A stretch of 38,432 nt of DNA, taken from positions 1 to 38,432 of the forward strand of contig CAZLEI010000011.1 of assembly GCA_964558505.1 (NCBI GenBank), read 5' to 3'. This stretch comes from CAYMPW01 sp964558505 (GTDB lineage: Archaea; Thermoplasmatota; Thermoplasmata; Methanomassiliicoccales; Methanomethylophilaceae). Under the pieces are notes generated by a model that made no database searches, was not told the origin of the DNA, and saw only the letters and a program-made list of their open reading frames with translations. Positions within the stretch are counted from its first letter, which is position 1. Each line of letters starts with the position of its first letter. Positions 13,929 through 23,296 of this stretch are shown here, one piece after another. The position numbers and the translations under genes were made by a program.

Positions 13929-15975
13929 GCCAAATGCCCCTGTTGTCTATCATCCATTGCTGGGAACGCAGGGGAGGGGCGTCGGATTCCACCGGAACGT
14001 ACCTCCCGTCGGGCAGGAGCATCTTCGCTTTCACGTTGTCCGCCAAGTGGATATCGAGGATATACTCTTTGATGGACCTCATCATCGTGCGGTCCAGGAT
14101 CGGGAACAGGACCTCCACCCTGGCGATGAGGTTCCTGGGCATCATGTCCGACGAACCGAGGTACATCTCCTCGGCGCCGCCGTTCTGGAAATAGTATATG
14201 CGGGCATGCTCGAGGAACCTGTCCACGATGCTGGTGACCCTTATGTTCTCGGATATGCCCTTGACCCCGGGACGGAGGCAGCAGAGGCCCCTGATGTTCA
14301 GGTCGATCCTCACTCCTGCGATGGACGCGCGGAACAGGGCGGCGATGATGTCGCTGTCGATGAGCCCGTTCGCTTTGAACGCTATGTACCCCTCGCCGCC
14401 CGCGGACGCTATGCACGCCTCCCTGTCTATCTTCTCGATGAGCCTGGACTTCAGCGTGATGGGGGCGACCAGAAGATGGTTGTAGGTGCGCGGCCCGAAA
14501 TAGCCTGTGAGAGCGTTGAAAAGCTCTCCGACGTCCTCCCCTATCTCCGGGTTCGCCGTCAGGAACGAGATGTCGGAGTACTGCTTGGCGGTGCTCACGT
14601 TGTAATTCCCCGAGCTCATATGGGTGTACCTGACGAGCTCCCCGTTCTCGAGACGTACTATCTGAAGAAGCTTGGAATGGACCTTGAGGTCCACCGGCCC
14701 GTACACCACGTGCACGCCTATCTTCTCGAGGCCGCGTGCAAGCAGGATGTTGTTGGACTCGTCGAACTTGGCACGCAGCTCCATCAGGACCGAGACCGTC
14801 TTGCCCGTCTCTCTGGCGCTCATGAGGGCCTTCATGATCGATGGGTCCTTGCCCACCCTGTACAGGCATATCTTGATGCTCTGGACGTTCGGATCCACGG
14901 CCGCATCCTTGATGAGCCTCACGATCACCGAGAACGACTCGTACGGATGGTAGAGGATCCTGTCCCTCTCCCTTATCGCGTCGAACAGCGAGCCCTCCTC
15001 CAGCTCCGGCGGGATGTAGGGCTGCATGGGCGGCTCCTTGAGGTCCGGCCGGTTCAGCCCTGCCAGCTGCCAGAGGTCGGACAGCATCATCATGCTGTCG
15101 ACCCTGTGTATCTGCATGGACGTGAGGTTCAGGTTCTTCCCGAAGGTGCTCACCATCTCCTTGGGCATCTTCCGCTCGACCAGCATCCTGACCGGGAAAC
15201 CGGCGTCGCGGCCCTCGATGCTCTCCTCGACTGCGGACATCAGGTCGCAGGCCTCGTCGATCGTCACCTTCACGTCGGCGTTCCTGGTCACGCGGAAGGT
15301 GTACGCCCCCTCGACCTCCAATCCCGGGAAGAGCTGGTAGACGCAGTGCTTCACGAGGTCTTCGAACAGCACGTAGTCCCTGCCGCTCTGCGATCCGGGG
15401 ACCTCGATGAAACGCGGGAACGGTCCCACCGGGATCTTCAGCCTGGCATAGACCGTCTCGCCGTGGCGCCTCATGCGGACGGCCAGGTTCAGCGAGTTGT
15501 TGGATATGAAGGGGAACGGATGGGACACGTCCAGGGCCAAGGGCGTGAGGATGGGATGCACCCGCGTCCTGTAGAAATTGGACATCCATGCCCTCTGCTC
15601 GGCGGTCAGCGCATCGGTCGTCAGGATGCGTATGCCCTCCTTGTACAGGGCGCTCTGCAGCTTCTTCCAGCATGCGTCGTAACCGCTCAGCAGCTCCTGG
15701 ACGACGACGGATATCTTCTTGATCAGCTTGTCGGTGTTCATGGTGTCGGGGGCATCCACCACTGCACCTGTGCTCCCCTGTATCACCAGACCGGGGATGC
15801 GGATCATGAAGAACTCGTCCATGTTCCCGTCGCAGATGGCGAGGAACTTGACCCTCTCCAACAGGGGGTTGTCCTCGTTGCGGGCCTCGTCAAGGCAACG
15901 CCTGTTGAACTCGAGCCATGACAGCTCCCTGTTTATGTACAGGTTGCTGTTGCGGAGGTCCGGTTCCTCGCCCAT
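13921..15975 (-). CDS. ppk1: Polyphosphate kinase 1
   Basis: This is a 684-residue protein of normal length. PPK1 reversibly transfers the gamma-phosphate of ATP to polyphosphate. The N-terminal domain has NRELSWLEFNRR, LAICDGNMDEFFMIR and a head region; the phospholipase D-like catalytic domains include HPYESFS, ELRAKFDESNN, VHSKLLQI with the expected phospho-accepting His, THMSSGNYN in place of the commoner THIGTGNYN, and SDMMPRNL. It lies 4 bp after hisD and overlaps ppx, forming hisD-ppk1-ppx. PPK1 is more typical of bacteria and of some euryarchaeal methanogens, so an ancient transfer is possible. Confidence 0.95.
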   Translation of the reverse strand: MGEEPDLRNSNLYINRELSWLEFNRRCLDEARNEDNPLLERVKFLAICDGNMDEFFMIRIPGLVIQGSTGAVVDAPDTMNTDKLIKKISVVVQELLSGYDACWKKLQSALYKEGIRILTTDALTAEQRAWMSNFYRTRVHPILTPLALDVSHPFPFISNNSLNLAVRMRRHGETVYARLKIPVGPFPRFIEVPGSQSGRDYVLFEDLVKHCVYQLFPGLEVEGAYTFRVTRNADVKVTIDEACDLMSAVEESIEGRDAGFPVRMLVERKMPKEMVSTFGKNLNLTSMQIHRVDSMMMLSDLWQLAGLNRPDLKEPPMQPYIPPELEEGSLFDAIRERDRILYHPYESFSVIVRLIKDAAVDPNVQSIKICLYRVGKDPSIMKALMSARETGKTVSVLMELRAKFDESNNILLARGLEKIGVHVVYGPVDLKVHSKLLQIVRLENGELVRYTHMSSGNYNVSTAKQYSDISFLTANPEIGEDVGELFNALTGYFGPRTYNHLLVAPITLKSRLIEKIDREACIASAGGEGYIAFKANGLIDSDIIAALFRASIAGVRIDLNIRGLCCLRPGVKGISENIRVTSIVDRFLEHARIYYFQNGGAEEMYLGSSDMMPRNLIARVEVLFPILDRTMMRSIKEYILDIHLADNVKAKMLLPDGRYVPVESDAPPLRSQQWMIDNRGIWHG

Positions 15976-15979
15976 GCGA

Positions 15980-17233
15980 TCAGCGCCTCTCGCACCTTAC
16001 CTTCACGGACGCGCAGTGGGCGTGAAGGCCCTCGGCGGAGGAGAGTCCCTCGATGACCGGAGCGAGCTCGTACAGCCCGTCCGGGCTGAGGATCTGAACG
16101 GTCGACGTCTTGCAGAAGTGGGCCACGTTCAGACCCGAGGCGACGGCTGCATTGCCGGCCGTGGGGAGGACGTGGTTTGTGCCTGAAGCGTAATCGCCGG
16201 CTGCGACCGGCGTGTACGGCCCGATGAATATGGACCCGGCGTTCTTGACCTTGGACAGGGTGTCCAGGGCGTCCGCGGTCTGTATGGACAGGTGCTCCGG
16301 GGCCATCCTGTTCATCATCTCTATGGCCTCGTCCATGGAATCCGCTATCATGTAACCGGAGTTCCCCAGGGCGGCCTCGATGATCTTCCTGCGGGGCGCG
16401 TCCTTCAGCATCCTCTCTATCTCCGCGCCCACCCTGTCGGCGAGCCCGGGATCGTCGGTCACCATGATGCTGGCGGAGGACGGGTCGTGCTCGGACTGCG
16501 CGAGGATGTCCGCGGCGATGAACTCCGCATCCGCGGTCGAATCGGCTATCACGCCGATCTCGCTCGGCCCGGCGGGGAAATCGATCTCCACCTTGTTGCG
16601 GAGCATCATCTTCGCCGCGGTCACGAAGACGTTGCCCGGACCGACGATCTTCTGCACCGGCTCGACGGATTCCGTCCCGAGGGCCATGGCCGCGATGGCC
16701 TGCGCCCCTCCGACCTGGAATATCTCGTCGCATCCGGCGATGTCCAGCGCCACCAAGGTCAGGGGATTCACGGGGGCGGGCGTGCAGCACACGACCTCCT
16801 CCACCCCTGCGACCTTGGCCGGCAGCACGCACATGAGCGCTGTGCTGGGATACGATGCCCTTCCGCCGGGGATGTAGCATCCCACCCTCGCGAGCGGCGT
16901 GCTCTTGACGCCGAGGGTTATGCCGGGCTCCATCTCGGTGAGCCAAAGCCCGGGGGGCACCTGTTTCTCGTGGAAGCGCTGGATCCTGTCCGCCGCATCC
17001 TCGAGGTGCTCTATGAGTATCGGGTCGACCTTCTCGTAAGCCGCATCGATCTCGTTGCGGGACACGGCCACGGAGGCCAGCTCGATCTTGTCGAATTGCT
17101 TCGTGAGGTCAGTGAGGGCGGCATCGCCTTCGTTCCTTACACGTTCGATGATCGCCGCCACCGTGTCGGTGACGGTGTCCACCTTGGATTCGCGGTTCTG
17201 TTTCCAGAACCCCTCTTCGACCTGTTTCCACAT
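15980..17233 (-). CDS. hisD: Histidinol dehydrogenase
   Basis: This is a 417-residue protein. HisD performs the last two oxidations of histidine synthesis (histidinol to histidinal to histidine) with NAD and zinc. Visible motifs: VGCYIPGGRASYPST, the QVGGAQAIAAMALGT and KIVGPGNVFVTAAK block, GPSEIGVIAD, the zinc-ligand region AQSEHDP, the catalytic Glu-His pair in MAPEHLS, and SGTNHVLPT. Length is typical. The ATG at 17233 is about 28 bp from a TATA box, so the hisD-ppk1-ppx transcript is probably leaderless. No other his gene is nearby. Confidence 0.96.
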   Translation of the reverse strand: MWKQVEEGFWKQNRESKVDTVTDTVAAIIERVRNEGDAALTDLTKQFDKIELASVAVSRNEIDAAYEKVDPILIEHLEDAADRIQRFHEKQVPPGLWLTEMEPGITLGVKSTPLARVGCYIPGGRASYPSTALMCVLPAKVAGVEEVVCCTPAPVNPLTLVALDIAGCDEIFQVGGAQAIAAMALGTESVEPVQKIVGPGNVFVTAAKMMLRNKVEIDFPAGPSEIGVIADSTADAEFIAADILAQSEHDPSSASIMVTDDPGLADRVGAEIERMLKDAPRRKIIEAALGNSGYMIADSMDEAIEMMNRMAPEHLSIQTADALDTLSKVKNAGSIFIGPYTPVAAGDYASGTNHVLPTAGNAAVASGLNVAHFCKTSTVQILSPDGLYELAPVIEGLSSAEGLHAHCASVKVRCERR

Positions 17234-17256
17234 GGTGCGTCAATCGACCAGGCCCC

Positions 17257-17318
17257 ATTTATAATATGCGCTGGGTCGGCACATGCGCGCGTGCGCTGTC
17301 GGGGGAAGTTAAAATATC
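17257..17318. promoter_or_regulatory. Divergent promoters of hisD and trkA
   Basis: TTATAAAT on the minus strand (17257-17264) serves hisD, 28 bp before its ATG. GTTAAAATATC (17308-17318, plus strand) lies 38 bp before trkA, whose ATG is preceded by AGGTG (17341-17345) as ribosome-binding site. Confidence 0.5.
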
Positions 17319-17350
17319 GCCATGCCCTTGTGTGGATAACAGGTGCAATA

Positions 17351-18700
17351 ATGAACATCGTCATAGTCGGCGCCGGGAGCGTCGGATTCACCACAGCGGA
17401 AGCACTTTGCAAAGTGCACGACACCCTCATAATCGAGAACGACGGAGCAAGGGCGGAGTTCGTGAAGAGCCTGCTCAACGTCTCCGTGCTCTTCGACGAC
17501 GGTACCAACCCCAAGGTGCTCGAGAGCGCGATCTCCAGGCATCACGCCGATGCCGTCGTGGCCTGCACGGCCAGGGACGATTCCAATCTTTTCATCTGCA
17601 TGATCTCGAAGCGGATAGACCCGCGCATCAAGACCGTCTCCAGGATCAGCAATCCGGATTACGTGATCAAGACCTCCGCCGAGGGGGTCGAGGGCGTGGA
17701 CCAGATCATCTCGCCCGAGATCATCACCGCCACCAAGATAGCGAGGCTCGCCCTGCTGGAGAATGCCGTGGACTACGAGAGCCTGGAGAACATGAACATG
17801 GCACTGGCCACGTTCAAGGTGTCGAAGGACCACGTGAACATCCTGGGGAAGGTCGTACTGAACCTGGACATACCCCCGGACTCCACCATCGTTGCAGTGT
17901 ACCGCGGCGACGAGGTCATCCTGGCCAACGAGACCACGGAACTCCACGCGGGGGACAAGATCTGCATGCTCGGCAGCCCGTCGGCCGTCGAGACCTTCAA
18001 CGAGATGATGGGCATCGAGGAAGATGCGAACGAATTCGTGATCCTCGGAGGAGGGGTCGTGGGCTATCACACCGCCAGGCTCCTGGTGGGCAAGCGCAGG
18101 TACGTCAAGCTCATCGAGGAGGACGAGGCGCTCTGCAGGCAGCTGTCCAAGGATTTCACCAACGTCATCGTCGTCAACGCCAACACCGTCGACCCGCATA
18201 TCCTCAACGCCGAGAACGTCGGCAGGGCGGACGTGCTCATCTGCGTGACGAACATGGACGAGAAGAACCTGCTCGCATGCATGGTCGCCATGAACCTGGG
18301 CACCAGGAAGGTCATCTCCAGGTACTCCCTGAGGGAGTATGAGGACATCTTCAGCTACACGGGGATCGAGACGATCATCGGATACCACCGCGTCATCGCC
18401 AACGAGATAACCAAGACCCTCATCTCGGACGACCAGGCCATCATGAGGATGAACCACGAGGGCGAGCTTTTCTTCAGTGCCACCGTCACGTCCAAATCCG
18501 CACTGTGCGACGAGCACCTCGGGGACCTGCGCCTGCCCGAGGGCGTGCGCATCGCGGCCATAGTGCGCGAGAGCGAGATCATCTACCCTGCCATGGACAC
18601 GGTGTTCAGGAACGGCGACAAGGTCATGCTGTTCACGTACATGGTCAAACTGTCGAAACTCGAGAAGCTGTTCGGGACGAACGTTCTGCAGAAGATGTGA
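17351..18700 (+). CDS. trkA: TrkA, NAD-binding regulatory subunit of Trk potassium uptake
   Basis: This is a 449-residue cytosolic protein with two RCK modules. Each begins with a Rossmann nucleotide-binding loop: IVIVGAGSVGF (residues 3-13) and FVILGGGVVGYHTARLL (about 230), and each is followed by a TrkA-C domain (around 140-220 and 370-445). TrkA binds NAD(H) or ATP and gates the TrkH channel. An upstream open frame exists but is antisense to hisD; the ATG at 17351 gives the exact family N-terminus and has AGGTG 5 nt before it. trkH follows 7 bp after the stop. Confidence 0.95.
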   Translation: MNIVIVGAGSVGFTTAEALCKVHDTLIIENDGARAEFVKSLLNVSVLFDDGTNPKVLESAISRHHADAVVACTARDDSNLFICMISKRIDPRIKTVSRISNPDYVIKTSAEGVEGVDQIISPEIITATKIARLALLENAVDYESLENMNMALATFKVSKDHVNILGKVVLNLDIPPDSTIVAVYRGDEVILANETTELHAGDKICMLGSPSAVETFNEMMGIEEDANEFVILGGGVVGYHTARLLVGKRRYVKLIEEDEALCRQLSKDFTNVIVVNANTVDPHILNAENVGRADVLICVTNMDEKNLLACMVAMNLGTRKVISRYSLREYEDIFSYTGIETIIGYHRVIANEITKTLISDDQAIMRMNHEGELFFSATVTSKSALCDEHLGDLRLPEGVRIAAIVRESEIIYPAMDTVFRNGDKVMLFTYMVKLSKLEKLFGTNVLQKM

Positions 18701-18707
18701 TCCGCCC

Positions 18708-20219
18708 ATGAACGCGCACCAGGAGAACAAGACCGCCCGCGAGAGCCCGATCATCCACATGATGGGGCTCCTGATAGCGGCCTTGGGTGCATTGCTCCTG
18801 GTGCCGGCCGGCGCCGCGCAGCTCGTGGGGGACGACACGATGCCGTTCCTGGTGCCGATGGCGGTGTCCCTCGTCATCGGGCTCATCCTCGTTTTCTCGT
18901 ACAAGAACACCGCCACCATCCGCCCCACGGAGGGATTGCTGCTGGTCGCGTGCGCATGGTTCGTGGGCATAATCATCAGCATGGTCCCGTACATGATGTT
19001 CGGGATGTCCTTCGCCGATGCCCTTTTCGAGTCCACGAGCGGGCTGACCACGACCGGCGCATCGATAATGATGGACATCTCGTCCTGGCCTCAGAGCCTG
19101 CTCCTGTGGAGGTCGTTCACCCAATGGATCGGCGGTATAGCGGTCATCATCATGTTCATGCTCATACTGCCGATGATGGGCTTCGGAAGCCGCCGTCTGC
19201 TCAACAACGAGCTGTCCGGGTCCGGAGAAGGGAACTACAGCACGAAGCTCGGCCATGCGGCCAGGGAGTTCATGTTCATCTACGGGGGGCTCAGCGTCGC
19301 CCTGATCGTCATCCTGCTCCTGCTCGGCGTGAACCTCATGGATTCCGCGTGCATCATGATGTCCACGATCTCGACGGGCGGATTCATGTGCAACAACTCG
19401 AGCATCATGGATTACAGCTTCATCGTCCAGATAGTCATCGTGATCTTCATGTTCATGGGGGCCACCAATTTCTACCTCCACTACAAGGCGGTCAACCTCC
19501 GCAGCCTGAAGGTTTACCTGAAGAACTCCGAGGCCGTGTGCATGCTGATATGGTACGTGGCGATAACGGCCGTCATCTGCCTGGTGATCGATGCCTTCAC
19601 GCCGGGATCCATCAAGGACGTCCTTTTCACCGTCGTCTCCATCGGGACCAGCACGGGATTCGCCACCGTGGACTACACGGCATGGCCCTCCATCGCCCTC
19701 CTGCTCCTGGTGTTCGTGGCGTTCTTCGGCGGATCCTCCGGGTCCACCGCGGGAGGTGTCAAGATCCGCAGGATGATGGTTCTCTACAAATTCATAACGA
19801 ACGAGGTCAGGAAGATAACCCATCCCCGTGCGCTGAACGACATGAAGATCGACGGAGATGCTCTGGACAGGGAGAACACCCTGATGTCCGTGGGGGTCTT
19901 CCTGATGTTCCTGCTCTCGATATCCGCCGCGGGGATAGCCATCATGCTAAACGGCTCCGACGCGTCCAATGCATTCGTGGGAGGATTGGCCATCGTCACC
20001 AACGTCGGACCGGGATTCGGCGAATTCGGACCGTTCGGATCGTTCGGCGGCCTGACGGACGCCACGAAGATATTCCTGTCGTTCATGATGTGGCTGGGAC
20101 GTATGGAGATCATGGCGGGCATCGTGATCCTCACGCCCTCCTTCTGGAGGGAGTACGGGATCAGGAGCCACATCCGCAAGAACGATTCCAGGCTCAGGCG
20201 CATCTTCCGCAGGGCATGA
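18708..20219 (+). CDS. trkH: TrkH, potassium-translocating membrane subunit
   Basis: This is a 503-residue integral membrane protein. It has the four-fold membrane-pore-membrane repeat of the TrkH/KtrB superfamily: selectivity loops can be seen at TSGLTTTGAS, MSTISTGGFM, VSIGTSTGFAT and VTNVGPGFGEFG, each with its central Gly. FGGSSGSTAGGVKIRRM is the intramembrane-loop signature. The GMSFADALFESTSGLTTTGA and WLGRMEIMA motifs are also conserved. It is coupled to trkA, forming a complete Trk K+ uptake system. It ends 11 bp before the convergent TPR-like gene. Confidence 0.95.
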   Translation: MNAHQENKTARESPIIHMMGLLIAALGALLLVPAGAAQLVGDDTMPFLVPMAVSLVIGLILVFSYKNTATIRPTEGLLLVACAWFVGIIISMVPYMMFGMSFADALFESTSGLTTTGASIMMDISSWPQSLLLWRSFTQWIGGIAVIIMFMLILPMMGFGSRRLLNNELSGSGEGNYSTKLGHAAREFMFIYGGLSVALIVILLLLGVNLMDSACIMMSTISTGGFMCNNSSIMDYSFIVQIVIVIFMFMGATNFYLHYKAVNLRSLKVYLKNSEAVCMLIWYVAITAVICLVIDAFTPGSIKDVLFTVVSIGTSTGFATVDYTAWPSIALLLLVFVAFFGGSSGSTAGGVKIRRMMVLYKFITNEVRKITHPRALNDMKIDGDALDRENTLMSVGVFLMFLLSISAAGIAIMLNGSDASNAFVGGLAIVTNVGPGFGEFGPFGSFGGLTDATKIFLSFMMWLGRMEIMAGIVILTPSFWREYGIRSHIRKNDSRLRRIFRRA

Positions 20220-20230
20220 AAACGAAACGG

Positions 20231-21070
20231 TCAGCTGGATGCCTGGCGGCAGGCATCGAGGATGCGGATTACCTCTTCGCATCCGGGATCGGCGTGGTTG
20301 ATCGCGCCGGCGAGGACCTTCGCCTCGTTGATCTTCCCCTTCTCGACCAGGCACATCGCCATGTTCTCCAAGGCGCCCTTGTGCGTGTGGTCGATGTTGA
20401 GCGCCCGGTTGGCATAGTTGGCCGCGGCGGCGGATTTCCCGCAGATCCTCATGACGTACGATGCAAGCGCGAACGGATCTGCGCCCTTGTCCTCCTTCAT
20501 GTAGGCCTTTGCCGCCTTGACGGCCTCCTTGACGTTGCCCATCTGCAGGAGCACCGTGCACAAGACGCTCATGCTGTCGTAGTTCTTCCCGCCCGCGACA
20601 TAGGCCTCGGCCTGGGCGAGGGCCTCTTTGAACTCGCCCACGGAGCAGAGCGCGGATATCTCGATCTCGGCGTTGTGGGAATCGTTGACGAGGATCCTGC
20701 GGATCTTGACGAGGGCCTCTTCGCTCTCGCCCATCTCCTGAAGGCAGAGGGCCTCTTCGCGGAGGACCGAATCATCCTCATCCATCTGCCTGAATATGGA
20801 GTACGCCTGCTCTACGCGTCCCAGTCCCCTGAGGGCCTGTGCTACCCCGAAACGCTGACCGACGTCCTCCGGCACGTGTTCCAGCACCTTGTCCGTGATC
20901 GACCGGCAGCCTTCCTCGTCGTCGACGACCTTCAGCAACGAAGCGCATTTGATGAGCGTGAACGGGTCGTCCGTCGCCTCCACTATGCGGTCTATCTCGG
21001 GACGGACCATCTCCATGGTGCCGTCGCGGATGTGCATGTTGATCAAACGGAAGGAATTCTCTATATCCAT
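20231..21070 (-). CDS. TPR-like helical repeat protein
   Basis: About 279 residues, entirely helical, with repeated pairs of helices of TPR type (for example A-L-x-x-M-G-x-x-x-E-A-V-K-A-A-K and A-L-E-N-M-A-M-C-L-V-E-K-G-K-I-N-E-A-K). There is no signal peptide or membrane segment, so it is probably a cytosolic protein-interaction scaffold. The longer frame to 21250 would overlap the divergent ATPase gene; the ATG at 21070 is 30 bp from a TATA box (CGTTTATC) and is chosen. It may be unrelated to the neighbouring trk genes. Partner and function unknown. Confidence 0.75.
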   Translation of the reverse strand: MDIENSFRLINMHIRDGTMEMVRPEIDRIVEATDDPFTLIKCASLLKVVDDEEGCRSITDKVLEHVPEDVGQRFGVAQALRGLGRVEQAYSIFRQMDEDDSVLREEALCLQEMGESEEALVKIRRILVNDSHNAEIEISALCSVGEFKEALAQAEAYVAGGKNYDSMSVLCTVLLQMGNVKEAVKAAKAYMKEDKGADPFALASYVMRICGKSAAAANYANRALNIDHTHKGALENMAMCLVEKGKINEAKVLAGAINHADPGCEEVIRILDACRQASS

Positions 21071-21095
21071 CGTGGTTCCGCAGACATTGCATGAT

Positions 21096-21139
21096 GATAA
21101 ACGTTTAGGAAAGCATCTGACGATAATGAGATTGATATA
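21096..21139. promoter_or_regulatory. Divergent TATA-like boxes for the TPR gene and the ATPase/DUF4435 pair
   Basis: CGTTTATC on the minus strand (21096-21103) and TTGATATAG on the plus strand (21131-21139) lie 30 bp from the ATGs at 21070 and 21165 respectively. The second supports the ATG at 21165 over the TTG at 21144. Confidence 0.4.
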
Positions 21140-21164
21140 GGCATTGGACGATTCATCACCGCTC

Positions 21165-22223
21165 ATGAAACTAAGGACGATAGCTGTGTACGGACTGTTC
21201 GGGACATTCGAATACCAGGTGGACCTCTGCAGCGAGTCGCTGTCCTTCATCCATTCGCCTAACGGCTACGGCAAGAGCACGTTGGTAAAGATGGTCTACA
21301 GCGCCCTGCACGGGGACGTGGAGGACCTCTCGTGCATCCCCTTCGAGAGGATGGACCTGGGATTCGGGGACGACACCAACCTGATCATCGAGAACTACCC
21401 CGACGGGATGCTCATCCAGATGCAGAAGAACCAGCTCGAGCAGGAGATCGCCGCCGATGAGCTCAGGGAGATAATGAACGTCACGTACATCCCTCCGGAG
21501 AGGCTCACGATCCGCAAGAAGGATGGGCGCCTCGTCCCCGCCCTCGAGGCGTACTACAGCGAGCTCTCGGACAAGATAAGGTACGCGATGGACCATTCCG
21601 AGCTCGTCAAGGTCCCCGCGGAATCCCGCAGGAAGTACTCCGACGACGAGCTCGTGTTCTGGAGCAAGGACCTGAAGGCCAAGCTCGATTTCATCGCAGA
21701 TGCCGGATTCGAGCCTGACATGCCCTCCGGGTACAGGTTCCCGCCCAGCAGGTACGAGGTCATGGAGTACAGGGAGGACTACACGGACCTCGCGTTCTCC
21801 CTGGCGGAGTACGTGGACAGGAACTACACCTTGGCCGAGTCCATCGTCGTGTTCAAGGACGTCGTGAACGGGCTGTACGTGAACAAGGACCTCACCATCG
21901 AGGACGGGAAGATGGGGATCAGCATGGAGAACGGCATGGCCCTCCCGCTGAACAAGCTCTCGTCCGGCGAGAAGCAGGTGCTGGTCATGTTCTACTGCAT
22001 GCTCTTCCACACCGCGCCCGGGTCGCTCGTGATAATCGACGAGCCCGAGATATCGATGCACGTGTCGTGGCAGCAGAAGCTCGGGACCATATTCTCGGAC
22101 ATCGCCAGGCTCAGGGACCTCCAGGTCATCGTCGCCACGCACTCCCCGCAGGTGATCCACGACAGATGGGACTGCGCACATGAACTGGGGGACGAAGGTG
22201 CGCGAGTGTCTGACGGCGTCTGA
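21165..22223 (+). CDS. ABC-type AAA ATPase of a PARIS-like pair (AriA-like)
   Basis: This is a 352-residue ATPase of the AAA15/AAA21 (OLD/RecF-like) type. Walker A SPNGYGKST lies at 31-39, the ABC signature LSSGEKQVLV near 267, Walker B LVIIDEPEISMH near 290, and the switch-His region VIVATHSPQVI near 324. A helical insert of about 170 residues lies between Walker A and the signature; no nuclease domain is fused. The downstream DUF4435 gene overlaps by 44 bp. An AAA15 ATPase followed by a DUF4435 protein is the architecture of PARIS, in which the ATPase senses phage anti-restriction proteins and releases a TOPRIM-like nuclease. Defence is inferred from this arrangement only. Confidence 0.8.
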   Translation: MKLRTIAVYGLFGTFEYQVDLCSESLSFIHSPNGYGKSTLVKMVYSALHGDVEDLSCIPFERMDLGFGDDTNLIIENYPDGMLIQMQKNQLEQEIAADELREIMNVTYIPPERLTIRKKDGRLVPALEAYYSELSDKIRYAMDHSELVKVPAESRRKYSDDELVFWSKDLKAKLDFIADAGFEPDMPSGYRFPPSRYEVMEYREDYTDLAFSLAEYVDRNYTLAESIVVFKDVVNGLYVNKDLTIEDGKMGISMENGMALPLNKLSSGEKQVLVMFYCMLFHTAPGSLVIIDEPEISMHVSWQQKLGTIFSDIARLRDLQVIVATHSPQVIHDRWDCAHELGDEGARVSDGV

Positions 22224-23058
22224 CATCGCCAACCAGGTCTCGATGATGAGGTCCGTGTTCAAAGGCACCGTGATCCTCGTCGAGGGCGTCACCGACAGCC
22301 GCCTGTACGGGAAGTTCGCAGACCACGAGCTGACGGAAGTCGTCATCACCCATTCCAAGGACAATGTCCGCAACGCCATCCGGATATCCTCCGTCGACAG
22401 GAAGGACCGGCGGATAATCGGGATCATCGATACGGACCTCGACCGCCTGAACGGCATCACGAGGTCGGAGCCCGTGTTCTCCACGGACTGCAGGGATGCC
22501 GAGATGATGATCATCCGCAGCGAGGCATTCGATTCCGTCGTCTACGAGTACTCGGACAGCGTGAAACTGGAGTCGTTCGAGGAGAGGATCGGCAACATAA
22601 AAGATTCCGTGCTGTCCGCCGCCTATCCTGCCGGACTGCTGATGTACATATCCGGGCGCGACGGCCTCGGACTGCTGTTCAAAGACCTGGACCCGGAAAC
22701 GTTCGTCAATCCGAGGACGCTGTCCGCGAACGTGGGCGACCTCGTGAACGAGGTGCTCGGACGCTCCAGGACGGAGCGCATCTCCCGCTCCGAGCTGTCG
22801 CGGCGTCTGCAGAAGGAGCTCTCGCGGGAATACGACCCTTACGATGTGTGCAGGGGACATGACGCTGTCTCCGTCCTCCTGTTCGCTTTGCAACGCAACT
22901 TCGGAGGGTTCAACTGCCATGCGCTCCGCGACGGCGAGGTCGGCGGGGCACTGAGGCTGGCGTTCAGCAGGGAGATGTTCGAGGCCACCGAGCTCTACAG
23001 GCGCACCTCGGAATGGAGCGCATCCTCCGGATCGCCATTGTGGTCGGTCAAGGATTGA
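22180..23058 (+). CDS. DUF4435/TOPRIM-like protein of a PARIS-like pair (AriB-like)
   Basis: This is a 292-residue protein. VILVEGVTDSRLY (31-43) and GIIDTDLDRL (81-90) are the Glu and the Asp-rich motifs of TOPRIM-like metal sites in DUF4435 and OLD nucleases, so E35 and D84/D86 are the likely metal ligands. The rest is helical. It starts inside the ATPase gene (44-bp overlap), so production of the pair is coupled. Its last 11 bp overlap the end of xseB on the other strand. DUF4435 proteins serve as effectors in PARIS; a DNA-processing role outside defence remains possible. The effector role here is an inference from family and context. Confidence 0.75.
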   Translation: MNWGTKVRECLTASDIANQVSMMRSVFKGTVILVEGVTDSRLYGKFADHELTEVVITHSKDNVRNAIRISSVDRKDRRIIGIIDTDLDRLNGITRSEPVFSTDCRDAEMMIIRSEAFDSVVYEYSDSVKLESFEERIGNIKDSVLSAAYPAGLLMYISGRDGLGLLFKDLDPETFVNPRTLSANVGDLVNEVLGRSRTERISRSELSRRLQKELSREYDPYDVCRGHDAVSVLLFALQRNFGGFNCHALRDGEVGGALRLAFSREMFEATELYRRTSEWSASSGSPLWSVKD

Positions 23059-23296
23059 AGTCCACTTTCTCCACGCCTTCGGAGGATATCTCCATTATCT
23101 TCTGCACCCTGCGCTCGCTCTGCTCCAGGATCTTCCTGCAGTGGTCCCTGAGCGCGATGGCCTGCTCGTAGACCTCCAGACTCTTGTCCAGGTCCAGCCC
23201 GCCGTTCTCCAGCTTCTGCACCAGTTCATCGAGCTTGGCGAAGCTCTCCTCGAAGGACATGTCCTCTACTTTCTTAACCTGATCTTCCTGTGTCAT
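23048..23296 (-). CDS. xseB: Exonuclease VII small subunit
   Basis: This is an 82-residue protein of family length. The signature MSFEESFAKLDELVQKLENGGLDLDKSLEVYEQ is followed by a helical region rich in charged residues. It binds the XseA coiled coil to form exonuclease VII, which degrades single-stranded DNA from both ends. The start overlaps the xseA stop by 23 bp. It is a bacterial-type gene, so its presence suggests transfer into this archaeal lineage. Confidence 0.93.
   Translation of the reverse strand: MTQEDQVKKVEDMSFEESFAKLDELVQKLENGGLDLDKSLEVYEQAIALRDHCRKILEQSERRVQKIMEISSEGVEKVDFNP

Noticed and set aside
16292..17350. Long N-terminal extension of TrkA
   Set aside because: It lies antisense to hisD and has no family similarity. 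The ATG at 17351 gives the exact Rossmann N-terminus and has its own promoter and ribosome-binding site.
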